A stretch of DNA of 64,000 bases from Micromonospora alfalfae. Lineage in GTDB: Bacteria > Actinomycetota > Actinomycetes > Mycobacteriales > Micromonosporaceae. The stretch spans positions 1-64,000 of the forward strand of contig NZ_JAKKFH010000008.1 of the NCBI RefSeq assembly GCF_022230925.1, given 5' to 3'. Positions 1 through 8,520 of the stretch are shown here, piece by piece (position 1 is the first letter of the stretch; each line of letters starts with the position of its first letter). The translations under genes were made by a program, and so were the position numbers. Below the pieces are notes generated by a model, which saw only the letters and a program-made list of their open reading frames with translations, did no database searches and was not told where the DNA came from.

Positions 1-2
1 AC

Positions 3-278
3 GCTGACGCCAAGCAGACCGACACGCTGCGCGCCTACATCGTCAAGACCGTTGACGACGGTAGGGCCGTGGTCGCGAACATCGCCGGCACCAGCACCGA
101 CACCAACGGCGTGAGCCACTCCTACGAGGGCGGGCACTACATCAGCGTCGTCGGCTACCACGACAACGGCACCACCGTCACCATCGCCGACTCCGCCGAC
201 CCCAACCAAGCCGCCTACCAGATCAGCGTCGAACACCTCGCCGACTGGATCGCCACCCGCGGCTACGCCACCAGCTGA
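3..278 (+). CDS. C39-like peptidase domain protein, C-terminal part
   Basis: This reading frame enters from the left edge and stops with TGA at 276-278, so only about 91 C-terminal residues are visible. The stretch GGHYISVVGYHD followed by an Asp-containing VTIADSADP segment is the usual His and Asp half of a C39-like papain-fold peptidase; the catalytic Cys would lie outside the window. Relatives in actinomycetes are secreted proteins of unknown substrate. A strong hairpin follows 20 bases after the stop. The family call is based on this half-domain only. Confidence 0.6.
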   Translation, partial: ADAKQTDTLRAYIVKTVDDGRAVVANIAGTSTDTNGVSHSYEGGHYISVVGYHDNGTTVTIADSADPNQAAYQISVEHLADWIATRGYATS

Positions 279-298
279 CACCCACACACACGCACACA

Positions 299-347
299 CG
301 CCGAAGGGCCGGACCCCCACCACGGGGCCCGGCCCTTCGGCGACTTT
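299..347 (+). terminator. Rho-independent-type hairpin after the C39-like gene
   Basis: There is a perfect 14-bp inverted repeat (299-312 with 329-342), a 16-nt loop that is itself C-rich then G-rich, and a short T run (ACTTTT) straight after. It sits 20 nt past the stop codon. The rest of 279-524 holds nothing I recognise beyond the leader of the next gene. Confidence 0.75.
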
Positions 348-524
348 TCCACCAACTGCGGCACGTATTGACAATTGTCGACTTCAGCATGAGGCTGGGG
401 AGCAGTGAGAGCGCTCTCTCGCACCGGCCTCAACCGGCCACCACCCAGTCTGGCCAGGCACAACTCCGATGCCTTCGGCGGCGGCGCCGGAGCTGTCCCT
501 GACCCGTCCCCGACAGGAGTCACG

Positions 525-1439
525 ATGGACAGGGCCGCACCCCTCTCCGGCATCCCCCGCCGACTGCGCCTCGCCACGGCGATCGGCGCCCTGCTGGTGC
601 TACTCGGCACGTACCTGGTCTCCGCCACCGACCGGGCCGACGCCGCCGCCGGCCGAGCCGGCGCTGACTTCGGCGCCAACGCCATCCGGGTCGCCGAGTT
701 CCCCGCCGACTGCACCTACAGCCACCGGCTGCCGGACGACCCGATCGTCTTCCCCGGGCTGCCCGGGGCGTCGCACATGCACAGCTTCTTCGGCAGCACC
801 GTGACGAACGCCAAGACCACCCTCCCGGACCTGGTCAACTCCCCCACCACCTGCGACCCGCGGGTGGACGTCTCGTCCTACTGGGTGCCGACCCTGTACC
901 GGGACAACGTCGCGGTGGAGCCGGCGATCGCCACGTTCTACTACCTGGGTGAGGGCGTACGCGCCGACGTCGTCGCGAACACCCAGCCGTTCCCGCAGGG
1001 GCTGCGGCTCGTCGCCGGCAACGCGAAGGCCACCGGGCCGAACGACAGCATCGCCCGCTGGTCCTGCCTGCACGCCGGGCACGTGCCGCCGTCGAAGGAC
1101 TTCGTCAACTGCCCGTCCGGCACGATGCTGGAGTCGTACCTGGACTTCCCGCAGTGCTGGAACGGCCGTGATCTCGACTCACCGGACCACAAGAGCCACC
1201 TGGCGTACCCGGTGAACCAGGCCTGCCCGAGCACCCACCCGGTGCACGTGCCCAAGTTGCGGCAGGTGCTGCGGTACCCGGTCACCGGTGACCCGTCACG
1301 GTTCCGGCTGGCCTCCGGGCCGGGCTACACGATGCACGGCGACTTCTTCAACGCGTGGCCGGTGGCCGAGCTGGCCCGCCGGGTCCAGGACTGCATCCGT
1401 CCCGTCATCAAGTGCGGTCACGACGGCCGACCGATCTGA
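525..1439 (+). CDS. Secreted DUF1996 domain protein
   Basis: This encodes a 304-residue exported protein. It has an N-terminal basic stretch and hydrophobic signal/anchor (about residues 18-32), followed by a typical DUF1996 domain. Recognisable pieces are the start around FPADCTYSHRLPDDPIV, SHMHSFFG, a WVPTLY segment, a Cys-rich SYLDFPQCWNG region and a terminal MHGDFFNAW. DUF1996 proteins are extracellular, common in actinomycetes and fungi, and of unknown activity. ATG 525 was chosen because AGGAG lies about 7 bases upstream; an in-frame ATG at 405 would add 40 low-complexity residues and has no such site. The next gene begins 70 bases later and encodes a lipoprotein, so the two may be co-transcribed. 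Confidence 0.85.
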   Translation: MDRAAPLSGIPRRLRLATAIGALLVLLGTYLVSATDRADAAAGRAGADFGANAIRVAEFPADCTYSHRLPDDPIVFPGLPGASHMHSFFGSTVTNAKTTLPDLVNSPTTCDPRVDVSSYWVPTLYRDNVAVEPAIATFYYLGEGVRADVVANTQPFPQGLRLVAGNAKATGPNDSIARWSCLHAGHVPPSKDFVNCPSGTMLESYLDFPQCWNGRDLDSPDHKSHLAYPVNQACPSTHPVHVPKLRQVLRYPVTGDPSRFRLASGPGYTMHGDFFNAWPVAELARRVQDCIRPVIKCGHDGRPI

Positions 1440-1509
1440 GCGACAGCTCCACACCACGCGGCGGGTCCGGTCACCCGGGCCCGCCGCCCTGGTTGGGAAG
1501 GGAGGTCGG

Positions 1510-2103
1510 GTGCGCCAGCCCACGGCGTTCACGGTGCTCATCGGCGTGCTGCTCGTCGCCGGCTGTGGCGCCGGGCAACGGGACGCGGCCAGCACCGCCA
1601 CACCACCCGTGACCGCGCCACCCGCGACGACCGCGCCGACGCCCACTGGTACGGCGTTCAACCCCACCGACATCGCCTGGCTGCAACTGACTGTGGCGAT
1701 GACCGAACGCCTGCTGCCCGTTCTCGATCTGGTGCCGGCGCGGACCACCGACCCGGCCTGGCGGCGGACGGCCACCCAGGTGGCCACCACCCGGCGCGCC
1801 GACCTGGAGCGGGCCCGCCGGCTGCTGGCCGAGGCTGCCGCCCCGACGACGAATCCGCACGAGGGGCACGACATGCCGGGCATGGTCACGGCGCCGGAGA
1901 TGACAGCGCTGCGGGCGGCCAGCGGGCAGTCGTTTCACCGCCTGCTCGCCGGGCACCTACGGGCGCATCTCGCGCAGTCGGTCCGGGTCGCCACCGCTGA
2001 GCAGCAGAGCGGAGTCCAGCCGGGGACAGTGGCGCTCGCGGCGGCCGTGGTCCGGTCCGGCACCACCGACCTCGCACGACTCGATCGTCTCGACCCCGGC
2101 TAG
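1510..2103 (+). CDS. Lipoprotein, DUF305-like
   Basis: This is a 197-residue lipoprotein starting with GTG, 4 bases after GGAGG. A hydrophobic signal ends in a lipobox (LLVAGC, Cys about residue 19), followed by a Thr/Pro/Ala linker. The mature part resembles DUF305 in its two helical repeats and in the central GHDMPGMVT segment near residue 120. However, the His pair usually seen in DUF305 (IPHHxxAI) is not present, so the metal-binding role proposed for some members may be lost here. It probably sits on the outer face of the membrane. It follows the DUF1996 gene in the same direction. Confidence 0.7.
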   Translation: MRQPTAFTVLIGVLLVAGCGAGQRDAASTATPPVTAPPATTAPTPTGTAFNPTDIAWLQLTVAMTERLLPVLDLVPARTTDPAWRRTATQVATTRRADLERARRLLAEAAAPTTNPHEGHDMPGMVTAPEMTALRAASGQSFHRLLAGHLRAHLAQSVRVATAEQQSGVQPGTVALAAAVVRSGTTDLARLDRLDPG

Positions 2104-2263
2104 CCGTGCGCGCTCAGCGAGCGGTGACGATCTCGTCGAGCAGCGCGGCCAGCTCGGCCGGACGGGACAGCAACCGGTTAGTGGCGGGATTCGATCCGCC
2201 GGGTGCTGCTGCCCCGCCCGGCCATCCACCACACCGGCGACCTGGGAGAGCGGCCGGCGAGGC

Positions 2264-3085
2264 TCAGGCGGCGTAGCGGGCGGCGAGGTCCACGACGCGC
2301 CGGGCGGCGGCGACCATCGCCCGGTCGGCGAACCGGCCGTCGGGCAGCATCACGGTCCCCGAATCGCGCTGGTGCGCGTCCGCCACGGCGGCCAGCAGCT
2401 CGGCGGCGCGGGCAACCTCCCGGTCGGCCGGCCGGAACGCGTCGACGATCACCGGGAGCTGGCGCGGGTGGATCGCCGCACGGCCGAGGAAGCCGAGCCG
2501 TCGGCCCGCCGCGCAGGAGGCGGCCAGACCGGCGAGGTCGACGACGTCGGCGTACACCGACATGGCCGGCGGGGCCAGACCGGCCGCGCGGGCCGCGACC
2601 ACCACCCGGCCGCGCGCCCAGAGCAACCCGTCGTCGTCGCTCACCCCCAGATCGGAGCGCAGGTCGGCCTCGCCGAGCCCGATCGAGGCCACCGCCGGGT
2701 GGGCAGCGGCGATCGGGTACGCGGCCTCCAGTCCGGCCGCCGACTCGATCAGCGGGTGCACTGGCACGTCGACCCGCTCGGCGAGGGCCGCCAGCGTCGC
2801 GGCCGACTCGACCTTCGGCAGTCGGAGCCCGGCCAACCCGGGTCGGCCGGCAACCGCCGCCAGGTCGGCGTCGAGGTCCGGGCCGGTCAGCTCGTTGACC
2901 CGGACCTGCACGGGCACCGGGTGCGTCTCGGCGAGGAACTCGGCGACCGCGTCCCGGGCGTACGCCTTGCGTCCGGCGACCACTGCGTCCTCCAGGTCGA
3001 GGATGACCGCGTCGGCACCGGAGGCGACCGCCTTGGCGAACCGGTCGGGGCGGTCGCCGGGCACGTAGAGCCAGCTCAACAGCAT
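2264..3085 (-). CDS. CitE-like HpcH/HpaI family CoA-ester lyase
   Basis: This is a 273-residue TIM-barrel protein of the citrate lyase beta/malyl-CoA lyase family. These enzymes cleave a beta-hydroxyacyl-CoA to acetyl-CoA (or propionyl-CoA) and an oxoacid, using a divalent metal. Visible family motifs are YVPGDRP at the start, ILDLEDAV (about 28-35), the substrate Arg in VQVRVNE, the metal-binding Glu in LIESAAGL, the Asp in GEADLRSDLG and the late FLGRAAIHPRQ. Its ATG overlaps the TGA of the upstream CoA transferase by one base (TGATG), so the two are translationally coupled. Together they suggest activation of a hydroxy-acid with CoA and then cleavage. It is the last gene of the ten-gene operon. 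The substrate cannot be read from sequence. Confidence 0.88.
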   Translation of the reverse strand: MLLSWLYVPGDRPDRFAKAVASGADAVILDLEDAVVAGRKAYARDAVAEFLAETHPVPVQVRVNELTGPDLDADLAAVAGRPGLAGLRLPKVESAATLAALAERVDVPVHPLIESAAGLEAAYPIAAAHPAVASIGLGEADLRSDLGVSDDDGLLWARGRVVVAARAAGLAPPAMSVYADVVDLAGLAASCAAGRRLGFLGRAAIHPRQLPVIVDAFRPADREVARAAELLAAVADAHQRDSGTVMLPDGRFADRAMVAAARRVVDLAARYAA

Positions 3086-4272
3086 CAGAGCACTCCCCGC
3101 TCGCGCAGCGCGGCCAGCTCCTCGGCGGTCAGGCCGAGCGCGCCGAAGACCGCGTCGGTGTCCTGGCCGTGTCGTCGGCCGGCGTGCCGGATCTCGCCGG
3201 GCGTCTCGGCGAGGCGGAACGGCACGTTCTGCATCCGTACCTCGCCCAACTCCTCGTCGGGAACTGTGCGCACGGTGCCCAGCGCGGCGTACTGCGGGTC
3301 GGTGAGGATGTCGCGCACGTCGTAGACGGGCGCGACGGCGGCCTGTGCCTCCTCGCACGCGGCCACCACCTCGTCGCGGTCCCGTTGCGCCACCCAGGCG
3401 CTCACCGCCGCGTCCAACTCGTCGGCGTGGGCGGCCCGGCCGCTGCCGGTGGCGAACCACGGCTCGTCGACCAGCTCACCGCGGCCGACCAGCCGCAGCA
3501 CCCGCTCGGCGATGCTCTGCGCGCTGGTGGAGACCGCCACCCAGCGCCCGTCGGCACAGCGGTAGGTGTTGCGCGGGGCGTTGTTGTTGGACCGGTTGCC
3601 CAGCCGGGGCTGGACGTAGCCGAGTTGGTCGTACCAGGTGATCTGCGGCCCGAGCATCGCCATGATCGGCTCGATGATGGCGAGGTCGACGACCTGCCCG
3701 GTGCCGGTGACGTCGCGGGCCCGCAGGGCGAGCATCACGGCGTACGCGGCGGCGAGCGCGCTCACCGAGTCGGCCAGCCCGAACGGGGGCAGTGTGGGTG
3801 GCCCGTCCGGTTCCCCGGTGGCCGCCGCGAACCCGCTCATCGCCTCGGCGAGGGTGCCGAATCCGGGCCGGCGGGCGTACGGGCCGACCTGCCCGAACCC
3901 ACTGATCCGGGTGATCACCAGCCGGGGGTTGACGGCGTGCAGCTCGGCCGGGCCGAGCCCCCACCGCTCCAGGGTTCCGGGCCGGAAGTTCTCCACCAGC
4001 ACGTCGGCCTCGGCGAGCAGCCGGCGCAGCAACGCCGCGCCGTCCGGGTCGGACAGGTTGAGGGTGACTGTGCGCTTGTTGCGGCCGAGCACCTTCCACC
4101 AGAGCCCGACGCCGTCGCGGGCCGGGCCGTGCCCCCGCGACGGGTCCGGCTTGGCCGGATGCTCCACCTTGATCACGTCGGCGCCGAAGTCACCGAGGAA
4201 CGCCGCAGCGAGCGGCCCGGCGAAGAGGGTGGCCAGGTCAACGACGGTGACGCCGTCCAGTGGCGCGGTCAC
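3085..4272 (-). CDS. Class III CoA-transferase (CaiB/BaiF family)
   Basis: This is a 395-residue family III CoA-transferase, which moves CoA from a donor thioester to a carboxylic acid through an aspartyl intermediate. The N-terminal LDGVTVVDL...FLGDFGADVIKVEHP and RNKRTVTLNL blocks, VENFRPGTLERWGL, and ISGFGQVGPY are diagnostic. Asp168 in FGLADSV is the likely catalytic residue, at the position used in formyl-CoA transferases. The start is GTG 4272, inside a GTGA overlap with the upstream gene. It is coupled downstream to a CitE-like lyase, the usual pairing for itaconate-, citramalate- or malate-type routes, but the acid used here is unknown. Confidence 0.9.
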   Translation of the reverse strand: MTAPLDGVTVVDLATLFAGPLAAAFLGDFGADVIKVEHPAKPDPSRGHGPARDGVGLWWKVLGRNKRTVTLNLSDPDGAALLRRLLAEADVLVENFRPGTLERWGLGPAELHAVNPRLVITRISGFGQVGPYARRPGFGTLAEAMSGFAAATGEPDGPPTLPPFGLADSVSALAAAYAVMLALRARDVTGTGQVVDLAIIEPIMAMLGPQITWYDQLGYVQPRLGNRSNNNAPRNTYRCADGRWVAVSTSAQSIAERVLRLVGRGELVDEPWFATGSGRAAHADELDAAVSAWVAQRDRDEVVAACEEAQAAVAPVYDVRDILTDPQYAALGTVRTVPDEELGEVRMQNVPFRLAETPGEIRHAGRRHGQDTDAVFGALGLTAEELAALRERGVL

Positions 4273-6227
4273 CGGGTCGCCTCCGTCGCCTCCGACAGGT
4301 CGGCCGCACAGCGGAAGCCGACCTGCTCGGAACGGGCCAGACCGGCGCCGGTGAGCAACAGCTTCACCGACACGTCCGCCGGTTGCGGGCCGCCGTCGAA
4401 ATACCAGTCGGAGCCCTCCGCCCGGTACTGGGCGCCGCCCTTCAGAATGGCGAAGCGGGTACGACCGTCGGAGTGCTCGCTCTCGGTCAGGTTCCACACC
4501 AGTGGTTCCCGCCGCACGAGCAGCCCCGCCTCGGCGGCGACCTGCCACTCGTCCTCGGTGGGCAGACGCAACCCGGCCCACGCCGCGTACGCCCGCGCGT
4601 CGGCCAGCTCGACCCCGCTCACCGGGGCGTCGGCCGGGCCGGAGCCGGCGGTGAACCGCTCCGGACGCACCGGACCGTAGCCGGTGGCGCGCAGGAACTC
4701 GGCGTACTCGCCGTGGGTGACCTCGTGCACGGCGATGGCGAACCGGCCGAGGCGCACACTGCGCCGCAGCGTGCCGGGGTGGTGCAGCCGGGGCGGCAGG
4801 GGCTTCCACTCGTCGACGTAGGGCGCCTCGCCGTACAGCCCGGTCTCCCGTACCCGGTGCCGGACGACCAGGTCGTACCGGCCGCTCTCGACGGCGACCA
4901 GGCCCGGCGGCACCTGCGGTCGGGGTGCCCACGGCGTACGGACGCGCACCGCGGCCCGGGCCGGGAAGGACTTGTCGCCGGTCGGCGGCTCGTGCCGGTG
5001 AGCGGAGGCGACTCCGCGCGCCACGGCCGCGATCGCGCCGGCCGGGAGCGGGCCGCCCACCGCCAGTCGACCGTCGGCGGTCTCGGTGACTGTCAACTCG
5101 GCACCGGTGACCAGGTCGACGAAGTGCCGGTCGACGTCCGGGTCGGTGACCAGCCACGGGCCGTCGTGGTCCGCGCCCCGGTTCACCACGGTCCACAGCG
5201 GCTCGTCGTCGTGCGTCCAGCGGGACGCGTACACCTGGCCGTCGCCGGGATGGTCGGCGAGCGGCACCCAGTCCTCGGCGCGCAACCACGCCGCGTGGCT
5301 GGCCTGCACCCGGCGCATCGCCCGCAGCACAGCGCGGTCCCGCTCGTTCCAGCCGACCCAGACGCCGAAGACGCTCTCCCAGACCAGCACGCCGACGCCG
5401 TTGAGCCAGGCGGAGTGCAGCTCGTCGAGGTGGTCGCGGTGCCAGCGCCGGGTGTGGTGCAGCACGTGCCGTCGCTCGAACCACTTCGCCCGCAGCACGC
5501 CGGGCACCTCGGAGTCGGCGAACCACTGCGCCCAGGACATCGCGTGGTCGGCGATGCGGGCCAGCGGCACCCGGCTCTCGCCCTCCAGGACCATGCCGGG
5601 GCGCACCGCGTCCAGCGCGGCGCGCAACTCCCCGGCGCCCTCCTTGAGGGTGTCCAGGAAGACCCCGTCGACGCCGAGCTTGCCGGCCAGCGTGGCGACC
5701 TCGTCGGCGTCGCTGCCCGGCTCGCGCCGGGTGCCGGTGTCCCACGGGTTGTAGTCGACAAAGACCCGCACCCCACGCTGCTGGAACGCGCGCACCACAT
5801 CGGGCAACTCCGGCACGTCCCGGTACCAGTCGAACTGGTTGCGGTCGTCGAGGCCGATCACCGGGTACGCGTGCCAGAGCACCACCCCGTCGAAGCCGCC
5901 GAAGTCCCGCCCGGCCGCGTCGAGGAACTCGTCGACGGTGAAGACGCCGCGTTCGTGGTCGTAGAGCGTCTCGTCCCAGAGCCAGGCCAGGCAGACGCTG
6001 AAGCAGTCACCGGCGATCTCGTCGTAGTGCTCGCCGACGTAACCGATCCGGTCCCGGGCGTCGACCCGCCACCGGGCGATCTGCTCCCGCCAGGCCGGCC
6101 AGTCGGCCGGGTCGGCGGGGGCGGCGAAGATCTTCGCCTCGTCCAGGGTGCTCAGGTCGGCGTGCCCGCCCAACGGCACCTCGGTCGGCCTGTCGATCGG
6201 GCGTGGGACGTACGGGTTGAAGCTCAC
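4269..6227 (-). CDS. Glycosidase-like TIM barrel fused to a SUMF1/FGE-sulfatase fold domain
   Basis: This encodes 652 residues with no signal peptide, so it should be cytoplasmic. Residues about 70-330 look like a glycoside-hydrolase TIM barrel: FDGVVLWHAYP, VFVDYNPWD (156-163), DGVFLDT (Asp192), VLEGES (Glu215/217) and VLVWES (Glu284) follow the pattern of strand-end carboxylates. About 345-420 reads as a C-terminal beta-domain. About 500-645 is a SUMF1-type domain: VHEVTHGEYAEFLRATGY, LPTEDEWQVAAEAG, a tryptophan segment (LVWNLTES) and a final GFRCA. The cysteine pair that formylglycine-generating enzyme uses is not seen, so this is not a classical FGE. GTG 6227 overlaps the ribokinase stop (GTGA). 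The position between ribokinase and CoA transferase implies a catabolic role on the imported compound. Function unknown. Confidence 0.8.
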   Translation of the reverse strand: MSFNPYVPRPIDRPTEVPLGGHADLSTLDEAKIFAAPADPADWPAWREQIARWRVDARDRIGYVGEHYDEIAGDCFSVCLAWLWDETLYDHERGVFTVDEFLDAAGRDFGGFDGVVLWHAYPVIGLDDRNQFDWYRDVPELPDVVRAFQQRGVRVFVDYNPWDTGTRREPGSDADEVATLAGKLGVDGVFLDTLKEGAGELRAALDAVRPGMVLEGESRVPLARIADHAMSWAQWFADSEVPGVLRAKWFERRHVLHHTRRWHRDHLDELHSAWLNGVGVLVWESVFGVWVGWNERDRAVLRAMRRVQASHAAWLRAEDWVPLADHPGDGQVYASRWTHDDEPLWTVVNRGADHDGPWLVTDPDVDRHFVDLVTGAELTVTETADGRLAVGGPLPAGAIAAVARGVASAHRHEPPTGDKSFPARAAVRVRTPWAPRPQVPPGLVAVESGRYDLVVRHRVRETGLYGEAPYVDEWKPLPPRLHHPGTLRRSVRLGRFAIAVHEVTHGEYAEFLRATGYGPVRPERFTAGSGPADAPVSGVELADARAYAAWAGLRLPTEDEWQVAAEAGLLVRREPLVWNLTESEHSDGRTRFAILKGGAQYRAEGSDWYFDGGPQPADVSVKLLLTGAGLARSEQVGFRCAADLSEATEATR

Positions 6228-7162
6228 TGTGCACCTCGGTAGGTCGCGTCGTAGAGGGCGTCGATGGCCGGCCGGGCGGGCAGGGCGGTGGACGCCCCGG
6301 GCCGCTGGGCGCAGGCCGCGCCGGCGGCGCAGGCCCAGCGCAGGCTGGCTGTGACGGTGTCCTCGCTGCTGGCGCCGCCGCGTTCGGCCCAGCCCACGGC
6401 GAGCGCGCCGGTGAACGCGTCACCGGCGGCGGTGGTGTCCACCGCGTCGATCTGCGGCGCCGGGACCGCGAGACGCAGGCCGTGTCGATCGGCGTACGCG
6501 GCACCGCGCGCGCCGAGGGTGAGCACCACCCGGGGCACAAGCTTCAGCAGGGCGTCGAGCAGCACCGGTGGGTCGTCGGAGGCGACCTCGGCGACGACCG
6601 CCGCCTCATGCTCGTTGACCACCAGCACGTCGACGAGGTCGAGCAGTGCGGTGGGCAGCGCGGCGGCGGGTGCTGCGTTCAGCACCACTGTGGTGCCGTC
6701 GGCCCGGGCCCAGTGCGCCGCCTGGAGCACGGCGGTCAGCGGCACCTCCAGTTGCAGCAGCAGCACGTCTGCCGCCGCGATCGTCGCCCGGTCGTCCGCG
6801 TCCAGCTCGGTCAGCGTGCCGTTGGCGCCGGGCGCTACCAGGATGAAGTTCTCCGCGTCCCGGTCGACGGCGATCAACGCGACGCCGGAGGGGCCCGCGG
6901 CGGTCCGCAGACCACTGACGTCCACCCCGGCGTCGACGAGACTCGCCCGCATCCGGGTACCGAACTCGTCGTCGCCGACCGCGCCCACGAAGTCGCAGGC
7001 CGCTCCGGCCCGGGCGGCGGCGACGGCCTGGTTGGCGCCCTTGCCGCCGGGTACGGTCCGGAAGTTCTCGCCGAGCACCGTCTCACCGGGGTGGGGCAGC
7101 CGCGACGCCGTGACCACCAGGTCCAGGTTGCTGCTGCCCACCACCGCCACCCGCGCGCTCAT
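6224..7162 (-). CDS. rbsK: Ribokinase-type PfkB carbohydrate kinase
   Basis: This is a 312-residue PfkB-family kinase most like ribokinase, which converts D-ribose to ribose 5-phosphate with ATP. It shows GSSNLDLV near the N terminus, the GGKGANQA signature (39-46), the NEHEA motif (183-187) that binds Mg-phosphate, and DTTAAGDAFTG (242-252) with the catalytic Asp248. The length is normal. Its ATG lies in an ATGA overlap with the upstream ADP-ribosylglycohydrolase gene. The direct pairing with two glycohydrolases that act on ribosyl bonds makes released ribose a natural substrate, but PfkB specificity cannot be proven from sequence. Confidence 0.88.
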   Translation of the reverse strand: MSARVAVVGSSNLDLVVTASRLPHPGETVLGENFRTVPGGKGANQAVAAARAGAACDFVGAVGDDEFGTRMRASLVDAGVDVSGLRTAAGPSGVALIAVDRDAENFILVAPGANGTLTELDADDRATIAAADVLLLQLEVPLTAVLQAAHWARADGTTVVLNAAPAAALPTALLDLVDVLVVNEHEAAVVAEVASDDPPVLLDALLKLVPRVVLTLGARGAAYADRHGLRLAVPAPQIDAVDTTAAGDAFTGALAVGWAERGGASSEDTVTASLRWACAAGAACAQRPGASTALPARPAIDALYDATYRGAQ

Positions 7163-8520
7163 GCCACGCTCCCTTCCGTCGCCGGCTGCGCCAGGGCGAG
7201 GGTCCGCTCGGCCAGCTCGTCGAAGCCGATCCCGTCGAAGCCGGCGATACTGCTGGCCAGCCGATTGCGTAGCGGGGCCACCCAACGCTGCGGCAGCCCG
7301 GACGCACCGGTCAGCGCTCCGGTCACCGCGCCGACAGTCGCGCCGGTCGAGTCGGTGTCCCAGCCGCCGCTGACCACGGCGGTGATCGACCGTTCCAGGT
7401 CCCCCCGCCCGTACGCGAGGGCGGCGGCCACCAGCGCGGCGTTGTTGCGGACGTGCACCCAGTGCAGGTGGCCGTGTCGTGCGTACAGCTCGTCGACAAC
7501 GCGTTCCCAGTCGTCGGTCCCCGCGCCGAGCTCACGCGCCTCCCGGACCGTGGCGGCGAACCGGCTTCCCGGCGGCAGCACCGCCTCGGCGGCGTCCAGC
7601 ACCTCGTCCACCGTGTCGGCCACCGGGGCGGCGGCGGCCAGCGCCGCCGCCCAGAGCGCGCCGTGCACCCCACCCCGGACATGGCTGACCGTCGCGTCCC
7701 GCACCGCCAACTCGGCGGCGCGGTCCGGTCGGCCGGGGTTGACCCAGCCGTACACGTCGGTGCGGATCTGCGCGCCGATCCACTCCCGGAACGGGTTGTG
7801 CCGGCGGGCGCTCTGCGGCGGCGGGTACCCGAGCAGCAGGTTGCGGTAGGCCACCCGCTCGGCGGTGAAGACCCGCCCGCCGGGCAGCCAGTCCAGCCAC
7901 GCCTGCGCCACGTCGGCGCTGGTGAAGCCCCGACCGTGCGTCTCCAGCACGCGCAGGGCCAGCAACGCGTAGTTCAGGTCGTCGTCCTCGGGCATCCCGT
8001 CGATGTTCTCGGCGAGGCTGGTCGGCGCGCTGCGCCGGTTCCACGGCCAGCGGGCGGCCACGTCGGCCGGGAGTCCCTTCGCTGTGAACCAGTGGCGCAG
8101 CGGCCACCGGTCGGTCGCGGTGAGGATCTCCCGGATGCCCTCGCGGGGAATCTTCTCCACCGGCTTGCCGAGCAGGCAGCCGACCGCCCGGCCGAGCCAC
8201 CCGCCGTGCAGCCGGTCGTACGCGGCCTCGGTCGGCAGCGACCAGTTGGTCGGCCATCCGGCGCGCAGCGTGGCCAGGTCGTCGGCCTCGTCGGCGCTGT
8301 CGAGGGCGGGCAACGCGTCGGCGGCGTCCAGCAGCTCCGTGGCGAGGGTCCGCAGCTGCGGCGATGCCGGGGTCACCGACGCCCCGCTGACCGGTGGGGT
8401 CAGGTCCCCGCCGGCCGCCGTCCACCGCTGGGCGATCGCGGCGACGTCGCGTCCCTCGTCACGGCTGGCCGCCAGCTCGTGCGGCAGCAGGTCCTCCGGC
8501 TGAACCCAGGTGATCCTCAC
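7159..8520 (-). CDS. ADP-ribosylglycohydrolase family protein (second copy, long form)
   Basis: This is a 453-residue ARH-fold protein. The family hydrolyses alpha-N- or O-glycosidic bonds to ADP-ribose using two Mg ions. The core begins near residue 100 (RLHGGWLGRAVGCLLGKPVE). The first metal motif is EDDD at 178-181 instead of the common TDDT. The second is GGWDTDSTGA near 395. About 100 extra N-terminal residues, without recognised motif, precede the core. GTG 8520 overlaps the stop of the first copy by four bases. The two copies are quite divergent from each other, so they probably act on different bonds or substrates rather than being a recent duplicate. It is located inside the sugar-uptake operon just before ribokinase. 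Confidence 0.87.
   Translation of the reverse strand: MRITWVQPEDLLPHELAASRDEGRDVAAIAQRWTAAGGDLTPPVSGASVTPASPQLRTLATELLDAADALPALDSADEADDLATLRAGWPTNWSLPTEAAYDRLHGGWLGRAVGCLLGKPVEKIPREGIREILTATDRWPLRHWFTAKGLPADVAARWPWNRRSAPTSLAENIDGMPEDDDLNYALLALRVLETHGRGFTSADVAQAWLDWLPGGRVFTAERVAYRNLLLGYPPPQSARRHNPFREWIGAQIRTDVYGWVNPGRPDRAAELAVRDATVSHVRGGVHGALWAAALAAAAPVADTVDEVLDAAEAVLPPGSRFAATVREARELGAGTDDWERVVDELYARHGHLHWVHVRNNAALVAAALAYGRGDLERSITAVVSGGWDTDSTGATVGAVTGALTGASGLPQRWVAPLRNRLASSIAGFDGIGFDELAERTLALAQPATEGSVA

Noticed and set aside
2114..2194. A minus-strand C-terminal-like peptide (LLSRPAELAALLDEIVTAR then stop)
   Set aside because: It may be the remnant of a lost gene, but no start, domain or upstream frame supports it.
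2104..2263. A tRNA-like 3' end (GATTCGATCC ... CCATCCACCA) between the DUF305-like and CoA-lyase genes
   Set aside because: The T-arm-like stem does not pair correctly and no anticodon or D arm can be folded upstream.
4269..6227. Annotation as a formylglycine-generating enzyme
   Set aside because: The characteristic cysteine pair is not present and no sulfatase lies nearby; only the fold is supported.
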